Shown here: one piece after another, positions 24,101 to 39,300 of the stretch
How positions within the stretch are numbered: the stretch's first letter is position 1
Layout: the number at the start of each line of letters is the position of its first letter
Origin: Paragonimus skrjabini miyazakii
Taxonomy: Eukaryota; Platyhelminthes; Trematoda; Plagiorchiida; Troglotrematidae
Direction: 5' to 3'
Length of the DNA: 64,000 nucleotides
Assembly (NCBI GenBank): GCA_014338405.1
Contig: JTDE01021368.1
Span: forward strand, 32,306 to 96,305
Position numbers and translations under genes: made by a program
The notes under the pieces: generated by a model
Seen by the model: the letters and a program-made list of their open reading frames with translations, nothing else
What the model was told of the DNA's origin: nothing
Databases searched by the model: none

Positions 24101-27100
24101 TGCAAACTCATCATTAACTGCCACGGGGGCGTTTCCAACCGGCAGCGTGAATGGTCGCGAAATTCTTTGAACACCTAGAGAACACTGGCAGGTGGCACAT
24201 ACCAACCTTGGACAGCGGTACGGTCAAAACAGTCATAACCCGTGACTATGTTAACACCTGGCCGCTTTAGAGTTTACTCCAGCCATCAGCAACCATACCG
24301 ATCAAGGTGCGGTGCGGCAGAGAGCCTGCTCGTACGACCTAATCAACGTAAACTGTGCATTTTCAACGCCATCGGAATCAGTCGCGAATCCGCACATCTG
24401 GCAATTATGTGCCGACGGAAGACCGCATTGTTCATATCGTCAGCCCACTTGATACAAACCAGATGACGATAAAAACGATGGTCGAACATCGAGAATCTAT
24501 ATGCAGCTTCCACACATATGAGACAAGTTTCTAACTTATACAGAAAAATTAAGTATACGCAGACAACGCATATATTCCCATAAATGACAATTAAAAATAA
24601 ATGGATTATAAACGACCTCTCACAAGCAGAGTGTGTAATAAGCTCAACTAGTTATATGGTGGTCAAACTATATGAAAAATATTGGATGCGCTTGTAGCTC
24701 TGTCGGGGGGTATATACATTTTCGATTCACGAGGATGACGTTACTAGCAATATTCACAGGTTACAGGTAAAATCGAACGCCATTCAGCATTGAGGTCCCA
24801 AAGCAGAACTTACCGTTCCAGAAGGTGGCATATTTGAACGATCCGTGTCCCCAGCAGCACCACCCGTCTTAGTTTGTCGAGCACGCTCCACTGCAATATT
24901 TTTAAGCGCCTGTCTAATATAGGTCTGGAAAAATTGGCTAGTTTTGGTCAGAAACACGCTGAGATCGACTTCCGGATACATTTGAGTGAAGTCGTACAAT
25001 TCTTCTAAACCCTAAAAAGCACAGGATGAGAAGACGGTATAGATAGACACAGACGATTTGCACGCCGAAAAAATACACGTATTAATAAAAATGAAGTTAC
25101 CAAATGGTCTGGATAGCGAACGAATCAAACGAACAGCTTAATCAACACCGGTAACATGAAGCTCTTCTACGTGGACTACAGTATCGGTAGGACTTAAGAA
25201 TATGTGCATGGAATGATGACAGAATGTTAGGGCGTCACGTCTTGGAAATAAACCTTAACACTTGGACATGAAGCACGAAACATAATCAGTGGCAGCTCAT
25301 GGAGTTTGCGGCGAAATGCTTGCTCACACTTATCTAACTATGAGCTACTGTTATCAGAAAGTCACTAAGAAAACTATGAAAAGTTATGATGCTCGAGCAT
25401 CTGTGAAGTTCTGCTTCAAAAACCAATGGCATTGTTCCATTCTCAATAAGTAAGTATGAGCAAATTCCAAGCGTTGTTCGCAGCGTGCATGAAACGATAA
25501 TAAGGCCAATCAATCAGACTATCCCCGACTCATTCCTCGAGAATTAGAAAACGAAATTACCACAAGAATGTGAAGTAATACCAAACACAATGTTTTACGC
25601 GAGTGTTTCTAATATCCAAAACAATATTTTGTTCAGTATTGCGCATCATACATTCAAAAGGGTGCAATTTCAGCTTTTATACATATTTACATCTTCAACA
25701 AACGATGGACAATACATTAGATGAGCCTGTCACACATCAACATTCATCATCACGAATCGCATGGACAATAATCAATTAATTTTATTGTTTCAGACCATTT
25801 CACAATACATGACAAATCTGCAGCCAAAATCGTCTATGATACAACTCACTTTATTCTAATTGCTCTCCATGCTCTCCAATAAAAACATTCATTTACACAC
25901 AGTCCGTTTTTTTCTGTTATTTCCTAGTGGGCTTGACTTTCGTACAAACTCTGCATCATTACCCATGAGTTAACTAAAACACAGTATGGCGGTATCTCCT
26001 TGACGGTTTAAGGTGAGCGCTATTTGGGAGAAACAAGACTTAGTGACACTAATTGAAAAGCAGACGGTGGTGAGGCACCTCTTGTTTCTCGAATACATAA
26101 TGAGAATTTTAAATTCCTACATGACTATCACATTTATTCAAACTATAGCAGCTACCTCACAAAACCAAGTGGCTAGATTAGTCTGTGCAGGTCTGACCTA
26201 AATCTGATGGAGAACAAAGAAATGACAAAAAATGAGCGAAACTACAAAACAGGAAGAGTATAGAAAAGCCTTTTTGTATGAACAGCATAATTCTAAAATC
26301 CCGGGTGAATGATTCACAGTAAAGACTCAATTTACTTTAAAAAGGGATGGACGGCATATATCTCTTCAACTCTGGAAGTTTCATCCAGAAAGCCACTGTA
26401 CAAAGATACCGTATAGGTAATTCGCACTTAATATACAATAACTCATTGATGTTGGTTTGATTGTAGACAGATAACAAAACCGTGCCATTACGCTTTTAAA
26501 AATTTCTATGGGGTAAAAACCGGCTTAGGGAGTTGTTTATCTCACCAAATCCATTACGGGATGTGGAAACAGAAAAACCAACGCGAACACTGTTTTGTAT
26601 GGTTGAGATGTATCCATACACACGGTTCCAACAGTCGCTTCTGGTTCCTCATCTTCCTGACGTTGAAACCTACCCATTAGTTCCCGAGTGTAAGGGTCGT
26701 GTTATGCTACTCGCAAACGAGGGTGCACATTGTACGAATGTAGTCGACACAAACTACGACTGTTCCAGAAGATTGCAGCTTCATTCAATGAATTTTTATA
26801 ACAAACAGTCTATTTTAAAACACAGATTTAACCTCGAGTTGAGAATAGTAGAAGGCAAAATGTCGGCACAATCGAAAGTGCAGTTAACGTATATGAGAAA
26901 TTTGGAAATATTTCGAGATCAATTGGATAACAATTCACAAATTACTCTATCTAGGAAAGTGCCGGCAAAATTTTCCAGTTCATGATGTCATTCAATGCAA
27001 TCTCACTCAACCAGCGCTCCCCAAGGATCATAACACAATGATTTCTTACACAAAACTCAACTTACCAAATAAAGGTGCTACAACAATAATATATTTAAAA

Positions 27101-28022
27101 AGAAGTACCTCTTACGTAACATCAAGATTTTCCTCAAGAGCATCAACAGCAACATCAACAACTGCTTCAGTTAAATGAAATTAGTTTTTATCGGCCATCT
27201 CTCATTACGAAAAACTTGTACGGCAAATAAGCGCAAGTGATAATCACAAATTTCGCCAGAATTTCTACTCACTTGTTCAGGTTGTTTGGAGCCGACTTTC
27301 TTGAAAATCTCAGTCAATCGCTCTCTAGTTGCAGCAGATGGCAGCATAGGCTATGTGAAGGGAGGAAAAAGGGAGAAAAACTTTTGAAAGCTGAATGGCG
27401 CGAAAATAGAGCGAATGAGGTCAGACCAGGGGAAATCGGATGATTTAAACAATCACCGGAAAAATACAACATATCGAACAATCTTGATTCCAGCGGTTCA
27501 TCATCAGGTCGAATAAAACACAATTATAACAAAACTTTCAGAAGTGACTATTGTGAGCAGAAACCTGAGATCAGACAGGTAGACATCAGAACAACAGTTG
27601 TAGAAGCCAGAGGAGAATTAAACGTTTTAGGCATACATGATTGCATTCCATTCAACTCCACTCGAATAGTATTTACGTTCCGATGGCGAAGTATCTGTTT
27701 CTATTAAACCGGTTGTGTTTGTCATGCGATGATAAATTTATTCATGCACACCGCCCAATGCGACTCAATAGTGAAATAAACATCAGGTTGATTTGAATCA
27801 TCGCATGAATACGACTAATGTGTTTCATTCTACTCATCAAGTAAAAGATAACCAACCGAGAACAGTAAAGTGTTGAACTGTGAACACGGCTGAAGCAACC
27901 GTAATTCATCCGTAAAACCCTGATCTACATGTTCTAAAACGCATGTGTCTTGAAATCATACTCATCAATGAAACAAGAGCCACAGTGTGACAGTGATTTA
28001 CCACTTCTCACAGACTCACTCT

Positions 28023-28078
<56 letters not shown>

Positions 28079-30352
28079 GGGACACTACATGACATTGAAA
28101 GGATTAAGAGGCATAAAATAATAGAAAAAGTACATAACAATGAAATTACACCGATTGACTATCCACCCTACCCCCTATCTGTTCGATATAAAAAAACCGT
28201 TTCATGTTATTGTAAATTTGGTACTGATGAGTCAATACGAAATGCTTGCATCTACCAGTTTTCGTTTTCTGACTGTTTTGTTCGAACTTCTGAAGGGAAT
28301 GAACTGTTTCAAATTACATTTAGGTGCCAGCAAACTACCACACAGACGCCACTGACAAGATATTATCAGATCGAATAACTTGTCCAGCCACTATCGTTGT
28401 AGTGTACATGAGATTCCAATCTAAAAGACACGTCCAGCCAATGAAGTAAAACCTTGATGTCAGATGATTCTTATCTGGATGTTGTGTCAATGCATGACTG
28501 TCGTAATGCTTCTAATAAGTAATCTCGAGATTTGCAAATAAGATTTTACGAATCAATAGATGTATTGACACAAAACGTGTGTTCGAATTAATTTAGTCAA
28601 AGTCTATAGAACCGTCGTTCAGTAGTCAACTGTTAACTCCTTGGAAGGAACGACTAGCAAAGATGAATTGCCGGCAAACAAAGTTTAATAGAGTAGGCAA
28701 GATTTGGTAGTCACGCTGTAGGACATAACACACGGACGCAGAGTACGCACAACTCATATGTTCCTATTTCCACAGATGGCATAGGCTGACAAACATCATC
28801 CTGGCTTTCAAACTATGCCGGTCGGCTACTTCATTCACGTTTCCATCAACCAAGAAGATCGAAACGTTGTGAGAATTATTTTTAGTTGAATCTGTTATGT
28901 CTTCACTAGAAATTCACATTTACTCATCAGCTTTAATATGCCAATACTGATTTCTGTTCTACATTTGTGAGTGTCCTATCGCATTCTGTCATCATCTTCG
29001 TTGAACGATTTTAAACCGAATGTAAGTGTTTGCGAGTTCCTCTCAGTAAAACGTACTTTCAAAAAACATTCATTCACTTGTAATATAGCAGATAAAAGAT
29101 AGACAGGATTTTTGTTTTATCCATCTAACCCCATCCCTTTCTGTTGTGCCGATGTCTAGTATGAATAAGCCTTTCAGTATTATTCTGGTATGTTTCTTTA
29201 TCTGTGGCTTATGTTTTATGATGGCGAACATGAATTCCGGCAAGTAATTATGAACATGACAATGACTGAACCCCCTAGATGTTCAAAGAACAACATAGGT
29301 AGATTTCACAGTGATGGTAGATTACGCCGACCAGTTAAAATGTTCCAAATTAATATATGGACGCATCTAGTGAATTTGGGACAACATGAGAAGTAAACAC
29401 ATGACCAGCAAACTTACGAATACGGAAGCCCATGAATATGTACAAACAGCAACTGATCTCTTAATCCCCATCGAAACGCGGACGAGGAATAGTTCATTAT
29501 TTTGTAAATGACAGCTGGTAGTTGCAGACGATTCGAAAAAGTCAAGTTGGAATGGATTTTGAAACAGGAGGATGTCATTTTGGAGCTTAAGAGGTGCACA
29601 TGTAAAACGCTCGAGAGAGTTGTGGAGTATGGCAACCCAGAGTGGAAGACATTGGAAAATGTGACCATCAGCAGTTATTCTCAATCGTGCGCATGAGGTT
29701 ATATAAATCTAGATGATGAGGCCGTACACCACATTAAGCACTCTTTGACGATGTCGCAACCGACTGGCGGAGTGTGCGGTTGATAAGTGGTGATTTGGTT
29801 TACTTAAATGAAGGCTAGTCAATGTCTCTCGTATGTGCCCTCGAGTTAGGGCATTCACGATCTACGAAAGTTGTGAATAGACACGTTCAGTAGGGTTCAG
29901 TGATGTAAGTGTTCCCATTGTTTACTTGAGTCATCAATGAAGTACCGGTAGTCAAGTTAGCGAGTTTACGAAAGCCCTAAACAAGCTAACTGCTATGCAG
30001 ATGTCAGTGTTCTCATATGTAACTCAGTTGTTTGATTTCAAAATACGAACACCTTGATACTGAACATTCGAGTTCAGATATAAGTGTATTCAGTAAAGAA
30101 GTCCTGATTCTATATAATCTTTAATTCCCAAACTGAGACATGTACTTTTCAGGTTGTACAGTAGTGAAGCAACAACAACAGATGTGGTATCGTCGTTGCT
30201 GTTGCAACTGATAAAGATGACAGAAGACCTCGTGGCCACCTCAGGAGGTGCACGTACGAGAGAAAAGCTACCGTATTTCGCAGAAGGTCAGCAGAATACT
30301 GACAAGAACAACAACGAATGTCATAGCTGACAGAATGAGCACCCTTTTTTTC

Positions 30353-30393
<41 letters not shown>

Positions 30394-33300
30394 TAAACAT
30401 TCATCTTGGAGCCGTACCAAAGAGCACTGGCTCGGGTTGACGTTGATCCTAAGAGTGATGCACAGAGTGACAGATCAAAAAATGAGCACGAATGTGAGAA
30501 ACGAATGAATAAAAAAAGACAAGAAGATTGAGTTAAAAAGAACCAATATGCTCACGAAGGCAAGCTCGCTACTGACTGTGACACATCGCCATATCCAAGA
30601 CTACTCCCAGTTAATGATGTAGATAATCATGAACGCCCTAACCTGACAGACGGCACATACCAATCTCACACAACTGGGTGGTCAAAGATTTCATAACATG
30701 TTTGCGTCGTAGGTTGTTCACCTCACGATTTCTTCTGACTACCAGCAGCCGAAATGAACGGTGAGCAGCAAGGCAGACGCTCCACCGAGTATGTGACCCA
30801 GCCGGCGCAGATTATGTGCTTTCATTACATCGGTTATCAACGACTGAATCACACAGTTCCCAAATAAACGTTGAGGGATCGTCGCTTTGCTCAAACTGTC
30901 CGCCCAGTTGATACAAGCTAACTAACAGAGATAACGGTGGTCGAATATCGGGAGCGTATACGCATCCCCGTAAATCGACAATGGTTCCGACGCGCAGAGC
31001 AAGAACAGAGATGAATATATACTGTATACTTTCATACTTGTCCAAAACCTGACCTTGCTGAAAGTGCGGTGTGCACACCACGCAGGCTAATCATGGCATA
31101 CAACCGGTCTAACATAATCGGTATATTCTCTGCGGAAGAAATAAATAAAGCAGTGTCGTCCGTATACTCAACATCAGTCAGCGTAATATCTAACAGAAGC
31201 TCCGCTCCGAAATCCTAATAAACTCCGATTAGTCCTTCTAAACTACATAATGGAACAGGAAAAGAGAGATCGAACACCCTTGCCAAACATCATTTGAACT
31301 GAAGAACGCTCGAGATAGCAACCCACATATGCGCACTCAGAGTGGGCATACGACGATCTCAACAACGTGACATACATCACCAGAACTCCTCGGCGATAGA
31401 GACAGCTCCCAGAGACCAACAACATCAACATTTGGGTTCAATCGAACAACCTTTGCCCCACCTTAGAGCTCGGTACAATCTCCATTCCAGCTTGACTGCA
31501 GGATACCGCTTCGTTATCACTAGAGAACCTGATAATTTATAACACGGTTCAAGAGTGAATGTAAATGAATAACATTAGGATTGTAAACAAGAGTTTCGAA
31601 AATACATCAAACACCCAGCTTCAGAAACGATGGAGAGAATATGCTAGATAGACTGGAGTGTACGGATATTAGAAGAGTTGATTTTTCAGAAAGAACAATT
31701 TGGAAGCATGAGGAAAACGTTACTAATGTGTCAGAGCAACCATGCTGTCGGATAGGTCCCGGCCGTTTAGGTCACAAGAGTGAGTTTAATTGCAGGATTA
31801 CAGTCGACGCCTTCGACTCGACAGCCTGCTCTGCGAGGAAAAAGCAATCAGGAACCAATAATCCAAAAATCGGACACTGTTAGCAATGGCTAACTCGACG
31901 ATGTGGTGAACAAGACATTGAAGCCTGATTCAGACTACTGCTTCGCGTGGTAAATATATTCCCTGTATCAATAAGCCTGTGAGGATCAGTGTAAGTTTCT
32001 CGACCAAAATGAACAGCAGGCTGGCGATTACGGTCAACCTTTAAGAGTGATCTTTATTTGAGAGTAGCTTTTCTAATTCTCTTGTAATTTACACGAAAGT
32101 CAGCATGGATACATCTACAACACATAGTTTAGCTATACACTCATAAGAATCCAGTTCACTACCTAATAATAGTGAGGCATGAAGCTTTTAAACTTTCCGT
32201 CTCCCACTGAATTGGCTGACATGGCTGCACCCGAAAAGATTCAAAACTGTGGACAGTGTAGCTCTATGGATCAACGCAGTACACGAGTCTAACCATTACA
32301 TCAAGATAGAGGAATAAGTCAACTATAGATTAACTCATAAGATTAGGACGTAAAAGTGATTTTGGAATCTACAAACTTTTAAGGATTAATTTTAAAAATA
32401 CACAGACTTCCTTACGAGTCCACCTGAAGGAGCTTACCATACAAATCAATAAATTTGCACATGGGTGACTGTGTCAAAAGTGTAATACTTATAGTAAGTG
32501 TCATAAATGAAACGAGACACATGTATCTGTAAAACGAAACGACAAACGGTATGTATCAGAGGAAAATCCAGTTCAGATCATCAACGATTCCCCGTTATAT
32601 TATTGATAGGTAAAACATTCGTAGTTTGTGTTAACATAATGATCAGACACTGAGACTTCTCGAATGAAAATTCTTTTTATCCTAGATATTGATCCAAATA
32701 GATGCTTTTAGGTAGTGAAGGCAGGTATTTACTTTCTGGAACATTCTCCGTGCAGCCATTTGCAAATTCAGTTCTCCTTTCAGTTGAGAAACCCTCAATA
32801 AAGTATCTAATGCAGAAAGAACACAGTATGAAGAGAAACTTGCGAAATAAGCGATCACAACTGTTTTAAATCTGTTCAGATGTCGGGTAATCTCTCACTC
32901 ATTCTCACGTGGCTATAGGTTAACACCTCATTCTGTCGATCGGCGAGCTACATTCAGCATAACTAGTCGGTGACCCTGAGTACAGATAGATCATTGAGTC
33001 CAACTCATCTAACTCACTAGACAAATGATTCGCAACGTCACCTATAAGAGGGAACAACAAACTTGCAATATTACGCCGAACGACTTGAATGTAGGAGTCA
33101 CCAAATAGTCTCACAATTACTGTGCACCTGTGTTTTACTTTCACGAGTATGGTTGATTCAGTTTTCTTTAAAGTACAGAAACATTTGCAGCTCATGTTAT
33201 AAGTTGCATTTTTACGTACTAAGGGGAGGTGACTGTAAGCGGGTAGTGTTATTATTATATCACGTGCATTGTACCTCACGAATTAAGAACAGAAGAAACA

Positions 33301-36300
33301 AACGCTTGCGACTAAACAATCGAGAAGATGTGAGGCAGTATCATGACCAAGAGACAGAACAGTTCACTGACAGTGAAAGTGGGGCATGTTATCGTTGAAA
33401 GCAAGCACGTACCTGACAGTATAATGCAGCCAAGTGATTGGTAGTCAATCAGTTCAGGTTTTGTACACGTATGGGCTACCTACTCACAAGATGTACTCGT
33501 TGTTGCAAGGTTTAGCGCCACCATTACATTTTGTGATAGACTAACAGACTGTTTTTTCGTGTGGATGTGCGAATTTTGAGGTCTGATCAATGTACTGAAT
33601 ACACGTGATTATCGTCCAAAAAAAACTATCATGCCAATTCATTCGTAGCATGGGTGGTTCTAAGTTCATCTATAGCCAAGACTATAATTGTATGAGTTCA
33701 CAGGTAGAAAAGCGCACGCGTTTATCAGTCTGGCAAACACACACACACACACCCGAAAGTACTGAGATATAATAGGGAGGCTTATAGAAAAAGTCAAATT
33801 CTAACAGCTTACTTTTGCGCGAGCATCGGAACCAGAGAGTTTGCGTTGGTGTGTCGTGATGGATGATGTAGTGCCTAATGTCTTCAGGGTGCGGTTCAGA
33901 TAAGCCTCTAATTCAGAGTCTTCCTACAAGCGCACAGAATAAAGGAAATACAAAGCATTAATGAGCGACGAGAATCGAGCAGAAATTCGAAGAACACAGG
34001 CTTGACTAAAGCACAGACAGAGTTAGCTTACACTGTTTGGAATGCTTTCCAAAAAGTTCAAAATCGAGGACCCTTGCTGTCGACACATCACGTGTAGCAG
34101 AGTTTTGACCGTACGCAAGGGGACATCGGATTTGCGTGTTTTCCATGAAACTGAAGGGAATGCTTTGAGAAAGTGGTGGCAATCTAGCAGAATGACGTCA
34201 AACGCGTAGTTGTTTACTGAAGATAGAGAGGACAAAGATATGAGGCAAAATCGCTAGGAAACAGAGCCGAACACAATTAAATGACGATCAGACTGAAATA
34301 CTTACCGGCTGAATCCATGCCTTTGGTGATTCGCCATATACTCTTCATGACAGATTGAGTGAACCGATGAGTGAAATGCCCATTGCTCACGGACTCATGC
34401 AGCAGTCGTAGTAAAGCACTGTGTGATTAACGAAGTAGCAAACAGAGGAAGAAGGTTTCAATGAGTAATTGGCAGATATTCCAGTAGTAAAAGAAACCAT
34501 TGGAGTGGTTACAAAGAATACCGTATGAGATTGCGAGAACACCCAATTAACCCCTGGCAACGAATGTAACAATGCAAACGAATATATCACTAGACCTCAT
34601 TTCCTGTTAAATAAACCATGAAAACACCGTAGCTTAGAGATAACGAAGAAGAAATAGGATGTAACTCACAAAACATCATCAGACTCAGAAACTAAACATA
34701 AGGAAACATACGTCTTAAAAAAACCCATCAAATTTCAAGTGGCCGTGAGACAATACCTGCGAGACAACTTCGTTGCGGTGGCTTTTGTGATCCTACTCCA
34801 ATAGTTATAATTAATTTACAGACAGCTTAGGGAAATATTCGCAATACCCAAACAGATAAGCTTCTTCAATCAGTTTGTATAAATCATGTGATCGCCAACG
34901 TGAACTACGATGCTTAACCCGTAAGTCACGGGCCTTCATTTAGTTAATGCCAGACCATCATTGTTTACATCGAACATTATGCTAGTAGATTTTGGAATAG
35001 TCAGTGTTCGATGTGTGTATCCCGTCGCAATACTCCATAGCATCTCTATGTAGCCGTGATGTTTAAACTGATGTTTAAAATGAAAGCCGAAATCGTTATC
35101 ACGAAGCTAATTGGAGCCTCCAGATACAAATCTATTAGAATTTGTGGAGAACGACTTATAAAGTGCAATGATTTTGCAAAGGTCCGATATAAAAGTCATC
35201 AGTTATGCCAGAAGACATAAAATAGACAACAAGCGAAGCAAGGAGCATTCTTCGCATCTACTCGTAAGAACAAAAGCGGTCAAAAGTTACATAGACTGAA
35301 AAATTCCTCTCGTCATAAAATTGTTGGGGGGGGGGGAAATACTGAAAAAGTCCAATGGAGAAGAAAGGCTAAAAACTGAACCCAGCAACATACAACTGGC
35401 AAAAATGTTAAACATCCACATATAAAGGTTGAGAATAACATATAATACAACATGCGAGCGGTGTTTTGCAAACGGTTGGCCTCAGTGACTACCAGCGAAG
35501 TGATGGACAGCTGTTTCGACTTAGTCGGGTCTCATCAGCACCACGTACGCCAGAGAGTCGAACCCACGACACGTGATTAAGTGGCCGATTGTAGTCCAAG
35601 CAGTTATCCATTAGACTTCGGGGTCACGGTCACCGGGGTTGCAGGAAGGTATGTGAATTAGTTTCCTCAGCTGCTGCGCTTCCTTTCGCTCATAGGCTGA
35701 AATCGATCTGCCGTTTTGTGGTGTCTGTCGCCATATGAGATTCAGGACTATATACGAGCACAGTAACATCAGGTCGTTCGACAGCAGGATCACTCAATGT
35801 ATATGGGGATTGAACTTGCGATACCGTTACCCTTAAGTTGACTGAACTCGAGGGTAATGACGCCTCACTAAGAATCAGACAATCGCTAGTTTGATCCCGT
35901 ATATCGTGAATGCAGCTGATTATGTACGTCATATAGCAGCGAAAAATCTACGGTGTAGAAATTGACGAGTTCGTGTGAAAATCGAGGACCGTAGAATCTC
36001 ATAGTACGATAAATCAATCGTTAAAAAGCATGAGCAGGTGGTTGGATGAAGTATCGTTTGTCCAAGTCTGTGGCTCACTGGCGTAAGATATGGAGTGGGT
36101 AACTGGTGACTTGATAAAAGGACATAACTAACAGCAAGTTAAGAACTGCCTATCGTGTTTCTTCTTCTAGTAGGAGAGTTTACGATCCTAATAGCCTGTA
36201 AGTAGAGAAAGCAATTGATCGAATGTAGTGGTGTGAATATGGAATTGTTGCGGCACGCGAACATTCAGAACGGTCGTAATTATATGCATAACAGTGTAAA

Positions 36301-39300
36301 TGTGGTCACATACAGTTGCAGTACAACGCAGTGCCTGACTCCGGGCTAATTTAAGTAAACGGATTACAGAAAAGTTTTTGTTCCACACTTCATCCACTTG
36401 TCAAACGTTCACCAGGAAAGAAACAATCTTCGATTTATGGTTCGCCATGCTAATCTACGGGCATATTTGCTTGCCACTTTCATCACTCTCCGGTCGGACA
36501 AATCAGATGAAGGCAACAACTGGACTGTGATTTAGACCGACAGTTGCCGTTCAGAAGGTCGGGCGTCTTGCTCATTATAAATGAAGCACTACTGAATTAA
36601 GTCAGCCGGAATACGTATTCGAATACAAGAGCGAAAATCAAATGCGAACGGTATACAACTTGTAAAAAATCCCTCCCTAGTTATTAACATAACCACCTGC
36701 TGATTGAAGCGGATGAATAACTCTAACCTGATTAAGGGAGGTTGACTGTGAGGAGCCATCGCGATTGGAGTCAGAGGCATAGCGGTTAACGGGCGACATC
36801 TCAAGATGATCACACTACACACAAAGGATTACGGTTAGTTATTTAGAGGGGGAATAGCTCTGTTAAACTCTAGGATGAGATCGATGGGGGCTCGCTTGCT
36901 GCAAGCAACACTAGGGCCCGGACAACACACACTGTTGATGAGCATAATAACAGCAACCAAACCACGGGTCTAGAAGTGCCTTTCTCAGTCAGCCAGTAAG
37001 TAAATTTATTCAAACTCGAAAGCCTTGTTCGAACATGAATGATGTGCAGATTGCAAAACAGATTCCTGCACAGAAGGACAGGAGTAAGGATTGGCAACTC
37101 AAGAACAGCACACAACTTGACATCGTGGAACCATCTAAAGAAAACTGACCTGAGCACTCGAGTCCCGTTAGCCGCTTCGATTATGTTCACACACAAAGCG
37201 TTGATCGCGCGAATCACATTTTCGCCGTCCGTCATCCCTGTAGTTCGCTCGTCCAGCATTACTTGCAACAGCGACTGCATCAGTTCGCGCAGAGTCTCAC
37301 GTGAGGCTTCTCGACCCAGAGTTGGTCGTTTGAACAACTATGAACGGTACAGGGCAGAAAACAAATGAGAATGTACAATAGTAAATAACAGCAATGTAAA
37401 TGAACATGTGGTTTGTATTAATATATTGATCACGTGTGATACGGTGATCAATCAGGCTGAAGTGATCGAAAATGTTACAGAAAAGTGTACAGATGGTACA
37501 AAACGTGACAGATTCGACATAATTCCAACAGTACAGAATGACAATATATCCGGTATACCGAAAAAGAAAGCTCAAGTCAATGCAAATAAAGAATCTCATT
37601 TATAAACACAAGACAAACAGCTAAAATCGACTTGCGACATATTGTGGGCATTAACATTACAATACAGTTGCAGAAGAATCCGATAACATGTTAACAGAAA
37701 TATCAGATTCATTGGTAATTGTATAGATTGCTGTCGTGTCATGAGCGGCTTCAGTAGAATACAAGCACTAACAATTTGTTCTAGGCTATCACATTTCGCA
37801 TGGCGAGGCTGAGTTCTCTTGAGCAATATCACGTGTGACATTTTTGTGCTGCATAAGAAAAATTTCCAACACTTTGTTCCCACTCGTTTAAAGAGGATAC
37901 ATTCCGACAAGCAACAGCTCTGTTTAAAGTATGAACAAAATAATGAGCAGTATTGTACTACTGAGGATGTTTACATTCCGGTATTTTAAGCCGCACGAGA
38001 ACTCTGTCATAATGAGTGATCAATACTCGTCGAATAAACGTTCTCGACGGGAACACACTTCTCGAAGCCTGAATAATAAAAATCGGTATGAAATAGACTT
38101 CCGATAAGTACGGATATGAATAAATAACTATGAACGTGCAATATAGTTCCCTAAAGGTGTCACGGTATTTCGCATTTGTGAGTTTCATCACGATGGTTGT
38201 GAGCGAATTTTGTGCTAACAACTTATCATATCGTTTGGAGTACTCAGTGACATCCTATCTTGGCCAAGTCATCAACAGGTCAAATGAGTTAAGTACTCAA
38301 TATCGTGATTGTAAATCGACGCAAAATGAGCAGGGTCATAACACGGTTATTGAATCACAAAACTACGGGCAACAAACAAAGAATTGATATGAATGTCATA
38401 TTAACGTGCGATAATTGGTTTCCAACCGTTCTTTTATTAAAACCGGGTTAAATATACGGTTCAGAAGGTAAAGTCGAAACACATCCGTACATTTTAAACC
38501 AAATGCACTACAAAATCCATGGCTAGGTCCTTATCGTGTACAGGGCTAAGAGACAAACTTCATGATCGACATCGTTTCCAACAAAGCCATCCAAGCTTCA
38601 TATGATTTAGTCAAAGCATCAGCCACTTTCGTAAACAGAAAACCTGATTTGCGCTGTACACGCGATGCATTAGTATACAGTTTTGCGAGTTTTGCTACAA
38701 AACACTCCATCACAAGATCAACAACAGATAATAATTCCTTCTCCTTCAATAAAGAGGCGTACCAGGTGGATATTTTGAAATGACCCGCATTCATTTACAG
38801 TTTCATATTGACTATTGATCTGGAACCTATTATCTTCCCGTTACCACTGAATGCGCTTTCTACTATGAATCTACGATCAAACAGTGCTTCAATGGCATTC
38901 GGCACGCAGTATTTTCTGACGCGCATTCGTTCAAATGTAGGCCGTGCTTATTATTTGCCATTATAAGTTGAGTTAACATGCACTTCTTGCTGAAATGCCA
39001 AAAAACGACAACACAGATGGTGTCACATCATCCAATTGAGAAAGATCTGACCCACTCTAGATATATGTCCAGTGTAGCATTCACAAATGTGACACATCGC
39101 TGCTCGGTTGCGCGTCCTGACTGCAGTGGATCATACACCTCTCTCTCTCTCCCATCCCATGCACTTGTGCATTGTGGTCCCGCCACAGCAATCCAAAAGA
39201 CAGCCTAGCAGTGAGAAACTTTTGGGCACAGATTATCACTGTTCATTCTGATCATGATCGACAGCCACTAGTTAGTTAGTATGATCAAACAAGACACCAG

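Larger units (their letters stand above)
27351..33812 (-). other. CKAP5 intron 13 (6.5 kb)
   Basis: Donor gtaagc, acceptor cttcacatag. It contains two TA microsatellites and the RTE-like pieces at 29.8 and 30.6-31.4 kb. Nothing else is recognised. Confidence 0.8.
34419..37149 (-). other. CKAP5 intron 10 (2.7 kb)
   Basis: Donor gtcagt, acceptor cacacag. It contains SINE family 2 copy b and the G run. A stretch near 36070-36110 (ACTGGCGTAAG...GGTGAC) resembles the RTE 3' area at 8728-8760 but is too short to call. Confidence 0.8.

Noticed and set aside
27934..28378. Long Tyr-Ile-rich frames on both strands at 28.0 and 30.35 kb
   Set aside because: They come from translating the TA microsatellites and are not genes.
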